Of a stretch of 64,000 nucleotides of DNA, positions 32,265 to 44,791 are shown piece after piece. The notes beneath the pieces were generated by a model. The model made no database searches and was not told the DNA's origin. It worked only from the letters and a program-made list of their open reading frames with translations. Origin of the DNA: Macrophomina tecta (lineage: Eukaryota; Ascomycota; Dothideomycetes; Botryosphaeriales; Botryosphaeriaceae); NCBI GenBank assembly GCA_024180945.1, contig JAKSGN010000005.1, forward strand, positions 1 to 64,000, in the 5' to 3' direction. The number at the start of each line of letters is the position of its first letter. Position 1 is the first letter of the stretch. The translations under genes were made by a program, and so were the position numbers.

Positions 32265-35200
32265 AATATATATCTTATATTTTAATAGATAGTTATTTTT
32301 ATTAAATTTATACTTAAATATTTAAGTAAGCGGTATTATCTTTTTAGTATTATCTTATATATTTATTACTAAAATAATATTCTATACTTTTTTATTCTAG
32401 ACTTTCTATAGTTTCGTTTCTAATACTTTAAGAAATTTAGCGCCTATTAAATATATAAGAGTATTATTATACGTCTTAAACTTAGATAGAAGAGTATTTT
32501 AGTACTAGTATATTAGCTATTTAGTAGATAATACTATAATAAATATAGTTCTCTAGGCTTAACCTAAGTACTAATTAAGTAGAAGTTATATAATATAGGC
32601 TAATTTACGTGTTCTTTTACCTTAAATAATTAAATTTAAATTAATTTATGCGCTAATTTCTAAGCCTCTTAGTGTACGGTTACCTTATACGGCTACTAGA
32701 TTAGGCGAAGTCTTATATTAAGCTAGTATTAGTTACTCGAGTCTTAGTTATTATTCTTAATTATTTTCTAAGGCTTAAGGAGCTAGTTAGTAATATTATT
32801 TAAGCGTTATAGATATAGTTTCTAAATCTAGCTATAGCTTTTAATTATTTTAGATTTAACTATCTCTAGTTATAATTATTCTAATATTCTATATTTAGTA
32901 TACTTAAAGGCTACTTTTAGGCTACTCTTCTTATAAGTTTAACCTATTACTCGTTATAGATAGTAATAGTATTAGTAGTTAAATAAATAAATCTAGCTAA
33001 TAGCTACTACTAGCTTCTATAGCTTAGTTTTATTTTTAAGACTAAACTAGTTTATTTTTTAAAAACTTATTACTTATTAATAAGACTAAAAATAATATAA
33101 AATTATTATTATTTAAATAAATTTATAGATATATAAAAGTTTATTTTTTTTAGCTTCTAATACTTCTTAATAGTACTCTTTTTTATAAGATAAGTACTTA
33201 CTATTCTTATTAAATATAATATCTCTAATATATAGGATTTTATCTATACTTAGTATCTAGATTTAAAATATATTAGTAGAGTTATATTTAACTAAATATC
33301 TAATTAGCGCTCTTTTCTAAAGCTTTTAGATATATAGAATTATCTTATTTAGTATATATACTTTATAGCTATATATACGTAGATAGCTAACGTTTAGCTT
33401 CTTACTATAAACTATTTTAAATAAAGTATTCTAGTTAAGGTCTTTAACTAGTATTCTATTAAAGATATAAGTAGCTATATAAACGTATTTAGACTAGTAG
33501 TAATTAGATAGATTACTACTAATTTATAGTATTTTTATCTTTAGAATAAGTAATTATTTAAAATATTTAGTATTACTATTCTACTTAGATATTTAAGAAC
33601 TTAATATTTTAAGAATAATTTCTTTCTACTAGAGTTCTCTCTAGAAGGTAGTTCTAAGAGATATTTTACTATTTAAGTATATAAATATTACTTTTTAGTA
33701 AAAGTATTTTTTAATTATTTATTTTATTAATAGAATAATATCTACATAGTTATTTTTATTTATATAGATTATTATAATTATATACTACGTAGCTATATAT
33801 TTAAGATATATTATCTATATATATTTATTAGTAGCTTTAACTATCTAAATAAGATTAATTAATATTTAGAAAAATAGTTCTAAGAATAATATCTTAGATA
33901 TTATATTATATAAGATAATTTAATAAGCCTTAGCTTAAATATATATATTATAGTATTATAATATAGCTTCTTTAGTAATAGCTATATCTTTAGTAGTAGC
34001 TAGTATAGCTTTAATAATAATAAGTAATATATAAGTAAAGACGTTATACTATTACTTTACTAGATATTTATAGATTATAAGTTCTATAGTAATTTAATTC
34101 TCTAGATTCTTTACCTTATTAAGCTCTATAAAGTAGAGGTTTTAGTAGAGTATTAATTTATACTTAATAATATCTTTCTTTTAAAAGACTAGGTAAACTA
34201 TATTAAGATAAACTTTTTTTTATTTATCTTAGTAACTAATATAAGGTTAGCTATAAATAATAGTATATAGATAGTATTTAGTAACGTTAGAATTTATTAT
34301 ATTAAGTAACGATAAGCCTTAATAGTAACTATACTAAATACTTTTACTAAAATATATATATTACCACTTATAATATAGTTATTAGGGCCTATATTACGTG
34401 TTTTAGTAAATCGCTTCTTTATATATTAATTATATATATAGTATAAGAAGCTAGTATTAACTATCTATAAAAGCTATAATATAGTTAGTTTACTATATTT
34501 AGCTATAAGTAATATAATAATAATAGCTATAAGTACTATTAGATTTTTATTCTTAAAATCTTTTACTTAAGCTATTAAGTTCTAATAATCTTAATTTTTA
34601 TTAGTAGGTTTACTTTCTTTAGCTTCTCTAGCTAGTACGTATTTAACTATTACTTTAGTACGTAGATTACTTATTTTCTTTTAAATTTAAGTCTAAATAT
34701 TCTTCTTTAGCTTCTACCTAAATAGATATACTTATTTATTTAGATAGTAGTATTTAGATATTTAGTAAAGTATACTATATAGATATAGTCTTAGTAGTAG
34801 ATTTTCTAATTAGCGCTTATTTTAAAGTATTACTATTATTATTATTTAAGTAGTATCTTTATCTTAGACTACTTACTTATGCCTTACATATTTTTAGTAA
34901 TTGGTAATATAGTTAGTAACCTTTAGTTTAGTATTTACTATTTTAGAAGACTCTCTAATAGCTATTATAGTATATTTAGAGTTATATAAAAGAAGTAAAT
35001 TAAGAAAAGTATTAATATCTTATTTTAATATAATCTCTAGTATCTTTAGAGCTTTAGCTTTATAAACTATTTCTTTCTATTAGTTTAGCTACTTATCTAT
35101 ATTCTAATTATTAGAAGGCTTTTCTAGCTAGTAAAGCTACTTAATAATAAGGTATTTTTATATAGTAATAGATAGTTTAATTCTTACTTATAGAGCTCTA

Positions 35201-36027
35201 AGTTAATAATAAAAGTACGTATTAGATAGATTTTAAAGAATTTATTAAAGTAAAGCTTCTATAAAGTTATTAATAATTATTAAAAAATTATTAATTTTTT
35301 TATAAATACGTTTATAGTCTTTCTTCTTCTTCTTATAGTTATTAAGATTAAGATAATAATAGTCGATTATTTATTCTTATTATTAATTTAGCTTAACTAG
35401 TACCGTAGATTAGGCTAGTAGTTCTAGCTTACTTAAATTAATATATTTAAATATATTAGCACGTTATATATATAATTAAATAAGGTTAAACTAGATATTC
35501 TAGTCTTAAAAGCCTTTTAAGATAATAATTAGCTTCGAAAATATTATAGTTATTAATTTTAATATATTATTTATTAGATTAGTTCTTTAGTTATATATAT
35601 AAAATTGGCTAATAGATCGACTAATTACTTAGAAATATAGTAATAGTATTAGCTATAGCTCGCTTATATATAGCTACGCTATAATAAATATAATTAACTA
35701 TTATTAGCTATTATTATACTATAGTATATATCTTTAGTTAGCTAATAATAGTTAAGATTATATACTACTAGTAGTACTATATACTTAAGCCACTTTAAAT
35801 ATCGACTAGATACCTTAGAATAACTAAAAAATAATTATAGATAATACTTTAGATAGTAGAAAATATTAAATATATATCTAGGCTTATAAGTATTAGATCT
35901 AGTAGTAATACTATTAATTAAGAATAAGTAGTATAAGGTATAAGAGAAATATTTAAAAAAGTTCTCTTATTTATTCTCTTCTATAACTAAGCTAAAGTTT
36001 ATTATATATATATATAATATTTTAATA
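32265..36027 (-). pseudogene. RIP-destroyed Ty1/copia element (gag to integrase)
   Basis: Read on the minus strand, the copia integrase C-terminal signature is recognisable at about 33320-33480: a YIFNRILVKDLN..TLFKIVY block followed by LRIYSYKVYIL. The right part (33790-36027) matches 47716-49957 closely along its length, and a gag-like frame is better preserved in that copy. The reverse transcriptase should lie left of 33.1 kb but only about 0.8 kb remains, cut by the LTR ending at 32264. CA and TG are almost absent throughout. No LTRs assigned. Confidence 0.65.
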
Positions 36028-37200
36028 CTAGTTTTAGTCTATTTCTTATCTAAAGTTAAATAACTATTAGTCGACTTAGATAGCCGTATTAATAGTTTTA
36101 CTAAGATTCTTAGATAGTCTAATATAGATAAATTTAGTTTTTATATTATACTTTAGTTCTTTATAGAAAATATATTTAAGGGATTAGTTATTCTAGTTAA
36201 ACTAGAAGGCGAGTATATAAAATTCTATAATATATTTTAAAACTAACTAAGTTTACTATAGGTCTTAAATTTAAAGAACGACTTTCTATTCTTTATTTTT
36301 ACTACTAAAGGCTTATCTAATTATATTAGTAAAATAATTATAGTTAGTAAATAAGCTACTAGTCTTTATATATAAAATAGCCGAGTAAAAGTTCTTTTAA
36401 TAGAATTTAAACTATTATACTATATTATCTCTAAGATAGATTTTTATAAAGTAAATTCTTTTTTTATCGTTCTTAAATAAAGTTTTATAGGACTTAAAGT
36501 AGTTCTCTAGCTAGGCTAGAAAGTTATTAAGCTTACGCTAATCTTTATTATAAGTATTAGGGGTGTTAACCTTTAATTTAGTATTATAAGGAATTAGTTT
36601 TAGTATTACGAAAATAACTAAAGTAGAGAGCTATATAGTATAGTTAATAGTAAAGACTTATTCCCTAATAAAGTATTCTAAAAGAACTTAACTATAGTTA
36701 TTATTAGCGTTTTCTAGTACTTAAGGTCTATTAATTACTTAGCTTAAAGATACTATACCTAAGAAATAGGCTTCTAAAATAAGTAGTCTTATATTAAGAG
36801 CTAGGGTTTTAGAAATTAAAGAGTAAATTAACTAGAGCTATTTCTCTTTCGTTAGAAGACTATTCTTAATTTTAGTCTAGAATACTATAGTTAGTAGTTT
36901 TAGAGTAAGGTTAGCTCTAGTACCTATAAGAAGATAGTTAAAGTATTATATTATTATTCTTTTTAGAAAAGATTAGGCATATTATTAAATAGCTTAGGCT
37001 TTCTAAAAGCCGTTATAGTAGGTAGAGAAGGATTTATATATAAGATTAAAATATAAATTAATTAATAAATTAACTATAAGGGTTCTATCTACTATAAATA
37101 AATATAGTCTATATATATAGAGTATTTAGTTAGATTATAGTAGATTACTAGCTAGCTTACCTTAATCTAGTAAGCTAAGTAATCTATAGTTAGTATACTA
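36028..37200. other. RIP'd sequence of uncertain origin
   Basis: Dense TA with no intact gene. On the + strand, 36180-36420 reads as a partly open frame with a faint retrotransposon-like look, but I cannot assign a domain. A segment at about 36985-37215 recurs in inverted orientation at about 51345-51570 and includes a short palindrome around TAGATTAC; it may be the terminal repeat of an unidentified element. Confidence 0.4.
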
Positions 37201-37893
37201 GGTAATAAATCTACCTTCTATTCTTTAGGGCATAATCTAAGCTAAGGATTTTCTACTCTAAGGGGTTAGAGTCTTTTTTAGGGAATAGCGCTACCCTTTT
37301 TTTATTTCCTCTAGCTAGTATCGTAATAATATAACGCGCATAACTAGAAAATATAAGTATATAAGAACTTTATATCTACTAAGCTACGAAATTCTTCGGG
37401 CTAAAAAACTCTAAAAGGGGGAACAGTATTACGATATAGCTTTTATAGAATAGAAAATAGGTAAAATAAGAAAATAAAGTAGGGCGTAGATATATACTAT
37501 AGATAGATCTATAGAGAAAGTTATATAAATTATATAATACTAAATATTAATCTATATACTCTTGCCTAGATAAATATAGATTAAGTAGATTAAATCTCTT
37601 TAATCTCTATAATCTATATTCTATAGAAATAGATTAATAGAATTAATATTAGATTATAGACCTTTTCTACTAGTATATAAACTATACTTCTTAGATAGCT
37701 TTAACCTTCGTAGCTAACTTTAATAATAGAATTTAGACTCTATTAGTAATACGGCCTTCGTACGTAGTGCTTAGTCTTATTACGTATTTAACTTGCTCTT
37801 ATCCTCTTCTTATACCCACTTAAGGATATCCTTTAATAGGTTTTCTCCCTCTTTGGTGTTTGGATCCTTAGAGGCAGAGGCCCGCTCGTTACA
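37201..37893 (+). mobile_element. 3' end and LTR of an element B relative (RIP'd on the left, clean on the right)
   Basis: A polypurine tract (CTAAAAGGGGGAACAG, about 37411-37426) is followed by an LTR at 37427-37893. This is the reverse complement of the element B LTR at 29173-29608. The left three quarters are RIP'd, but the last roughly 50 bases (from about 37843, ending CCCGCTCGTTACA) are identical to the unmutated LTR. Ordinary DNA begins at 37894. No matching 5' LTR is visible. Confidence 0.75.
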
Positions 37894-39946
37894 CTAGGAT
37901 GCCGAGGCGGCTTCGGCTACCTTCTCGGCACGCTTGTCCCGTTCCATCCACACGTAGAAAATTGCTGGTGGAATTGCGACACGGAGAACGTGCCGTAGAT
38001 GCGAGACGCCGAGAATAAAAGCAATATATCTACAGGGAGTCAGTCAAACAGAGAATAACTTATGCGATCTTCTGAGAGAAAAATTGACAAAGCTGACAGC
38101 ATTCTTCGTTTCGTGAAGTGTCGCACTCTCACTTGTTCTCCGTAGGGTGAACCTGGGGTGCGGCAACGCCAAAATGTCAGACACCCTTCACCCATTACCA
38201 GACGGAACAAGTATAGATCAAAACTTTTTGGAATACCCACAAACTAAACCGGATTGCATATTCCATGCTGACTCCGAGAGGACGCATGCTTTAACTGTAA
38301 TTCGAATACAATATATCAACCGCGGGTATCCGCCTTGCTCTGCAACCTTGTCGCATGGAAGAACCTTATGGAAGCCCAATAGTAGCAGCAGACACTGGTG
38401 TAGCAAGCTGATGACCTTCTGCCAACTTCACACACGTTCTCTCCCTTCTCACCTCCTGGGCTCGAAGCCTGATAACGGGATGAGTCGGACTCACCTGGCC
38501 GGTAAGTCCTGTTTGAACCTATCTCAAACATGGGGATGTAGGAACGAGAAGATCTAGCCGACACAGGAACAGCGGATATTTAACTACAAGCTTAGATGAG
38601 ACGGTAATAAAGCAGAAATCAGAGGCCCGGCGGGAGGTTCGATGTCTCTAGCCTTCACGAAGGGCACCGAAAACAGTCACGCGGATCCGTGGAGAAATTG
38701 CAGCCTAATCAAAGGGGCAGTCATATAATCTAGGGTGCTCTCTGTAGCATAGCCCCGCTTTTCTGCAGCTGCAAGTCTAAGACAGGCCAGAAGCATAGTG
38801 GTCTTATATGGACGGCCTATGGAATGTATAAGGAGACATGCTGACTCCGCCTTTCCCATATTACGTGTTTTTGCTGGCTGAGCAAGAGTGGTTGGTGCGG
38901 GGGTGGAACACAAGGCTGCAATTTGCGGTCTAAGTCCATCAACGCCGCAAAACACATCCATAAGCTAGGCTCTTTCCCCTTCGAACCTAGCGAGAGCGAC
39001 GAAGCAATCAGGGAGTATGTAGAGAACTAGACAGAAGCTCTTATTCGCCGCAGTGCGAATCCACGACGCGCTTAGCCTATTTAGTGGCGACCTGGTTATG
39101 GCTCTCGGAGTTCCACTGGCCTCCGAGAGCCGATGCTAACAAGCGACAGCTAGCGTAGCTCGACTCCCCCAGTTGTGGCACAACAGAGTCAACACTCCAA
39201 GCAAGTGCATAGTATCATCTCTCCATCCTGTCATACCTTCTGAAAGCATGTGTGCTAACTATACAAGTATTCTCAGACGCCCTTCACGACATCTTCGTCT
39301 ACCACTGCGTTAATTCGTCTTCGCTCCCTGAGATTAGCGCCGACACGTCAAGCACTGTCACAATACCACTCCGAAACTTCGTTGGCAAGTCTCTTACAAT
39401 CGCTCCAAATTGTAACAACAGGCAGGATGGCGGTGGCTAGGGAGGCGCCGCTGCTGATACTGGATGTGGATACGGATATGGTTGTGTGCTTAGCGCCATT
39501 TCTAGCAGCACCTAACAAGACAAACGAAGAGCCAGCTCTGCTTCTTCACGGAGCCAAGTTAGAGGGTTTTCAGCCCGAGCAACATGCTTTCCCCGGCCTT
39601 GGAGCGCGTCTTATCTTCCGTTGCCGTCACGCTTCGCCCTACAAAATTATGCAATGCTCATTGACCTCTAGGTCAGCCGCTGTGCCGTCCTTGCTAAGGA
39701 CTACGATGCCGCCGATTCTCTACACCTCAAGGACTCCATTGGCGACCGCGTCATCCCCGTCCAGCCCACCTGCGGCATCGTCCAAGAATTCAGAGAAATG
39801 GGTCTTCGTCAAAAATATGATTATAGAAAACAGACTCTGGCACTATGTACCTACAATGGTCCTTCTGAATAACAACACTGCCTTTACATTGGCTAAGACT
39901 CTATGAAAAGGGCTTCCATAGGAAGGCAAAAGCAATGGCAGCTTGT
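37894..39946. other. Ordinary (non-RIP'd) DNA with gene remnants
   Basis: Base composition returns to normal with both CA and TG. Several short frames exist (for example 38147-38557 + and 38677-38961 -), but none resembles a known protein and they overlap on both strands. A stretch at about 39690-39870 (+) reads LAKDYDAADSLHLKDSIGDR and on to a stop, protein-like but lacking a start. I take it as the possible 3' end of a decayed gene of unknown family. Confidence 0.4.
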
Positions 39947-40849
39947 TTACAGCGGGACCCCAAGAGCTCCCAAAATCCCGAATGTGTCAATATTTACTCT
40001 CATACCAACTATCTGCCCTCCCTGCCACCGGCTGATTGTATAGTGCAGCAGATTGAAGCTTTTGTTGGTCGCCGCAACCGGCTCGTCCGCCAAGTACGGC
40101 GGCAAAGTCAGAGGCCCCTGGTGTGTGCCGCTCAAGTTGTATATAGTGGCGGTCCAGTCTCCCTGTCCGATGGTTTGTCGATTCTCAAGCGCAAGGTCGG
40201 GGAACGCGGTCTTATACGACGACAGTGCGTTGAGGAAGCCTTGCAGATCGAGTCCCTCGTCGTTGAAACCGTAGACGGTGATGTCGGGGGACAGATTCAT
40301 GCTTTCGGCGTCGAACTTGCCGGCGTCGAAGGCGTCTTCGGTCTGCTGCATCTTTTCCTTGTTGGCGACGGAGGAGTCGACGCCTGCCTGCGTTGACAAA
40401 GGCGCAGTGTACGGGCTCAGTTCGAGGTCGGGCAGGTCGGCGGCAGGCCGCGTGGGGAGCAGACCCAACTGGCGCCACATCTTGGGGACGTCGCTCCAGA
40501 GGTACTCTTCCATCATCAACCCTCCGTTCCAGCGCGCAATCGTCATGAGGTCGGCCTTGACGGTCCGCATCGTCGGAGACAAGAGAGCACCCGTCGCGTT
40601 TGGGAGCGGTCCATCGTTTGTGCCGGTGAACTGTGAAAGTGCAACGGTCCAGTCACCCTCGCCGAAGAGGATCTTGTAGTCGTGGTTGTGAGGTGCGATG
40701 TCAGAATAGGTGGAGAATGTGAGGCGCATATCTTGGAGATGCTCGTCAAGGTCCATCACCACGCCGCCGGTATAGTACACCGAGATGTTAGGATGGTGAT
40801 TGAAGTGGAGGAGATCGCGGGCTATGAATGCGTCATCTGAGACTTGCAT
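39947..40849 (-). CDS. Two-domain SnoaL-like (NTF2-fold) protein
   Basis: A protein of about 300 residues. I start it at the ATG at 40849 (MQVSDDAFIA); the frame is open seven codons further, but only from a GTG. It contains two copies of a SnoaL-like domain in tandem. Each has a Y-x-G/GFN strand, a ...HLQDMRLTFSTYSD or ...FLNALSSYKTAFPD helix, a G(E/Q)GDWT strand and a final IxRWxGGxxxxxx strand. Such NTF2-fold domains occur in polyketide cyclases and many small-molecule isomerases or hydrolases, and in proteins with no assigned reaction; the substrate here cannot be predicted. It has no signal peptide and is probably cytoplasmic. It is the only intact host-type gene in the window, isolated between RIP'd blocks, with no neighbouring biosynthetic genes. 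An upstream exon cannot be excluded. Confidence 0.8.
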   Translation of the reverse strand: MQVSDDAFIARDLLHFNHHPNISVYYTGGVVMDLDEHLQDMRLTFSTYSDIAPHNHDYKILFGEGDWTVALSQFTGTNDGPLPNATGALLSPTMRTVKADLMTIARWNGGLMMEEYLWSDVPKMWRQLGLLPTRPAADLPDLELSPYTAPLSTQAGVDSSVANKEKMQQTEDAFDAGKFDAESMNLSPDITVYGFNDEGLDLQGFLNALSSYKTAFPDLALENRQTIGQGDWTATIYNLSGTHQGPLTLPPYLADEPVAATNKSFNLLHYTISRWQGGQIVGMRVNIDTFGILGALGVPL

Positions 40850-40870
40850 CTGTCGAGTATTCTGGGGCAC

Positions 40871-41640
40871 TGTCCAGTGTATTTCATTTTGGGGCGGTGG
40901 CTGGACAATTTCTGCTGATGCCTAAGTATTCCATCAATATGTCATGCGGAACAGGTCGGAGTCGTACGGCGCTTGTTGAGTGCATATCTTCCGGAGCCTC
41001 CCACGCTCCGTCCAGCAATGGAGGGGTGGAATACAATTGCGCAAGCCGCAGTGAGGCTACTTGTTTCAAGGATTGAGAAGATAATGGAAAGTTGCATTTT
41101 GAGCATTGCCGGGCCCTTCGGACTGACACAACAAATTCGACACAACAAAGGGAGCTAGGATATCGAGCTGATTTTCCACAGGATCTCAATTCTTTATGTA
41201 CGTATCCTGTACTGCTCTCCTGCTTGATCAGCAATTTCTTTGATGGCTTACTTACTCTGGGATAAGCTGTCTATGATCCTTGCCTTGTCAAACTTAGCAG
41301 AAATTACGCTTCTCGCCTCTATAATCCTCCTAGGTATAGCCTAAGCATGGTCGGATTGGATTTTTTTAGTTGAATAACAGATAAACATGACATATCATTC
41401 GCCCGTCAGAATGTTACTTACCGCTATGGGAAAAGTTCTATTGCACTCGGCTCAATCATTTCTCCGACTCAAGCCCATCTCTCCATCCAGCGCCGTGGCA
41501 GTGTCTGATTTGTAAGACATTGATTTGTAAGACATTGATTTGTAAAACAGCGAATATACCGAGCATACGGTTCAAAAAGCTTAAGAAGTTCAATATGGCT
41601 GCAAATCGGTTCAGACGCTAAAAAATTAAAGAAACTAAAA
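40871..41640. other. Upstream flank of the SnoaL-like gene; no further gene
   Basis: Normal-composition DNA with only short overlapping frames on both strands, none recognisable. It probably holds the promoter of the gene at 39947-40849. Three direct copies of TGATTTGTAA(G/A)ACA lie at about 41507-41546. RIP'd DNA begins near 41640. Confidence 0.4.
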
Positions 41641-41926
41641 CATTTACTTAGGATTTATTTAGTGGTATTAGGTATAAATACTTTAAGTTATGGCGGAGCT
41701 CTATTAGTGCGGGTAAGAACTTCCCTACGATTCTACATATAAGACTATAGAGATAATAATAAATATAGAAATTATAGTACACCTATATAAGATTTAATTA
41801 CTATTTAAGAAAGTAATTCTAATACTACTATTATAAGAATAGATACCTAATTTCTTACTAAAATAGCTAGTCTTAGCGCTTTTCGCTTAGGAATTAAGTA
41901 TCTAATTCTCGTTGCGAAATTTTTAA

Positions 41927-42640
41927 ATTTGCTTAGATAAGAGCAAAGAGTGCCTAAGCTACTCTTTTTAGAGTACTTTATCGCGCTATAAAATATGCTA
42001 CATATATAATTTAGAAGAAAATTTACTTATATAAAAAGAGTAGTAGTTCTTACTATTACCTAGAAATATTTTATCGCATAATAAAATAGTTAATATATAT
42101 AATATAAGTATAAATTTACTTAGATAAAAAAATAGTAGTTCTTATCTTTACTAGAAATATTTTATTATGCGATAAAATATTTAATACCTATAAAAGTAAA
42201 TTTACTTAAATAGAAAAAATAGTAGTTTTTATTCTTATAAAAAATACTTTATTATACTATAAATTATTTAATATCTATAAAAGTAAATTTACTTAGATAA
42301 AAAGAATAGTAGTTCTTATTCTTATAAAAAGTACTTAATTATATAATAAAATATTTAATACCTATAAAAATAAATTTACTTAGATAAGAGAAGTAATAGT
42401 CTATAGTATTACTAAAATAGTTATCGTATAATAAAATAATTTATATATCTAGAGAAAAATTTATTTATATAAAAAAAATAGCTATTCTCCCCCTTACTAA
42501 AAAATATTTAGTTATATAATAAAATATTCTATATATATAAGTTAGAGAAGAATTTACTTAGATAAAAAAATAGTAGTTTTTACTATTACTAGGCGTAATT
42601 TATTATAGAATAAAATATTTAATTATATAAGTTAAACAAA
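41927..42640. repeat. RIP'd satellite, about eight units of 85-93 bp
   Basis: The block AATTTACTTA(G/T)ATAAAA...TAGTAGTTCT...TTTTAT..AATAAAATA recurs with starts at about 41927, 42020, 42112, 42198, 42283, 42372, 42457 and 42550. The first unit keeps more GC (GAGCAAAGAGTGCC) and may be closest to the ancestral sequence. Later units are almost pure A/T. It lies directly right of the gene island. Confidence 0.75.
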
Positions 42641-43499
42641 ACTTTGTTTATCTAAAAATATAAATAATATAAGTTAGAACTATAAAGAATATTTTATTAT
42701 ATAAAAAAATAAATAAATATATAATTATTAGATTAATTATATATATTTAGCTTAAGCTAAGTATAGTCTATTTAAAAGAGAATAAAAGAATATTCTATAG
42801 CTACTCCTCTTAAATACTATATTAACTTATTCTAATTAATTCTTTTATTATTAATTAAGCTATTACTATACTTATTTTAATAGTTATAAGCCGGGGTATA
42901 TCTTTTATATTTTTTATATTATAAGCTATTCTTTTTAGTATCTTATTATACTATTTCGAGTATTTTATAGTATCTGGACGGTTATTCTTAGTTATTATAA
43001 ATATAGGTTAAACGGAGGTACTTAGGTCTTAATAAAGTTTTTATCGCCTAGCTTAGTTAAGCTTAAGACTCCACGAGACTTAGAAATCTTAGAAATAAGC
43101 TTAGATAAATTTCTTAGAATTAAAAATAGTTAAAAATTACTTACTTAAAGAACTAATCTAGTAGGAAATAAAAAGACTTATATATATAACTAGCTAAAAC
43201 TTAAATAGAGACTTATTTAGCTATAAATATAGATCTTAATCTTAACTTAATTAAAGGTAAGGTAGAAATATACTTCTATTAGTCTATAGACTTCTAGATT
43301 ATTATATTTATAATAAGAATTAATAATTAAATTCTAAGTCCGTGTTTTAGCTCTAAGAGGCTAATTCGAACGTCTCGTTTAGTCTTAGATATCTCTCTAG
43401 GTAGTCTAGATATATTACTTAATAACTTCTAAATAAATAACGCTAGTAGTAGTACTTCGTAATAAAAGTTACTATATAACTAGGCTAGTTTCTTGTCTA
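42641..43499. other. RIP'd relic, unassigned
   Basis: TA-rich sequence with no recognisable domain on either strand. Somewhat less mutated patches (around 42890 and 43330) retain a few GC-rich words. Confidence 0.4.
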
Positions 43500-43695
43500 A
43501 AAGTCTTATTCCGTTCCGAGAGATTAACCTCCAGGTAGGTATATGCCTGCTGCTGAAGGGTGCTTTGGGGTGGGGGGGTAGGCCCGGTTCGGGCCCTCGA
43601 GCCTACCTGCTAGGCTGGGTACGGCCTGCCACGGGCCTTATTTCTTGGTTTTTTCTAGGTTTCCGGCCATAAAGTCCATAGGTTTGGCCTAAACC
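43500..43695. repeat. Short GC-rich insert in RIP'd DNA
   Basis: About 190 bases of normal, GC-rich sequence with a G-run (GGTGGGGGGG at about 43570) and short inverted words (TAGGTTT near 43658 against AAACCTA near 43695; GGCCCGGTTCGGGCC at about 43582-43596). It has no coding potential. Its sharp contrast with both flanks and the inverted words suggest a small non-autonomous transposon inserted after RIP, but I could not define its ends or a target duplication. Confidence 0.45.
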
Positions 43696-44791
43696 TAAAA
43701 AGGCTAGACTATAGACTTTTAGTAAAGACTATTCTAGATAATTTAGCTTATTAGAATTCTTAGTTAGAGGTTTTATTCCTTAGTAATCTTAGGCGGAGTA
43801 TTATTTATAATATTAGTACTTTTTTACTATATATATCTTGTAATAGAGGACTTTAGTTACCTTCTATAATATATCTTTTTATTATCTATAGCGAAGTACT
43901 TTACTACTATCTTAGAGTAATACTTTTAAGTAATAGCTTATTTATTTATCTTATACCTATTATCTATTTTAGTAATATACTTATACCTTCTTTAGTATAT
44001 AATATAACGTAATATAATACTACACTATAATATCTTTTAAATCTATTATTGTCTTAAAGATAGCCGATAATTTAAATAAATAATACTTTATTATCTAATT
44101 AAAAGCTAAGAAATATAAGATATTTAATTATATTAATTTATTAAAGCTATTAAAACCTTCTTAACTAACTAAACTAGCTAAGATTTAAGAGCTACTAGTT
44201 TTTAATCTAAACTAATAAAGAGCCTAGAAGCACTATAAAATATAAATTAATACTTATAAAAGAAATCTAGCTAAGTATAAAAAGCTAAAAAAGAAGATTA
44301 ATAATCTTTTAATAATTATTAAGAACTTAGTAAGCCTATTATTACTTTTATTTTTAACTAAGTTAAGAAATAATTCGTACTTCTATTCTTAGCTTATAGC
44401 GCTTAAGGTGCGGCTTTAACTAATAAAGAAAACTTAAAAAGAACTTATTATTAATAAGCTTTACTAGCTTAAAAAGCCTCTAAGTAACTAGAATATTAAT
44501 AAATAGCTTTTATAATATAAAGAGACTTTATTTAAGATAAAAAAACTTAAACTTCGAAAGATTATAAATAATTTAGATAAAGTTATTTTTTTAAGGCGTT
44601 TATATTTTTTAATACCTACTAAGCTACTAATTATAAAATTAAGCTATAGAATAATAAACTTACTAAGTTACTTTATAATCTAATTATTAACTACTAAAAC
44701 TACTTATAGTAAAATATAGCTAAGTATTTAAAGGCTACTTTAGTAGCCTTTATTACTTTACTAAAAAATAGAAAGTAGAATAGAATATTAT
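43696..44791. other. RIP'd relic interrupted by a solo LTR
   Basis: Lys-rich, stop-riddled frames that could derive from a DNA transposon, but no catalytic motif is legible. The relic presumably continues at 45581-45859 on the other side of the solo LTR, since that LTR has a clean target duplication. Confidence 0.35.

Noticed and set aside
38147..38557. 136-codon + strand frame
   Set aside because: No recognisable motif, overlapped by similar-length frames on the other strand, unusual composition; kept only as possible remnant DNA.
41927..42640. CRISPR-like array
   Set aside because: Units are contiguous, diverged and of irregular length with no distinct spacers, in a eukaryotic sequence: a satellite.
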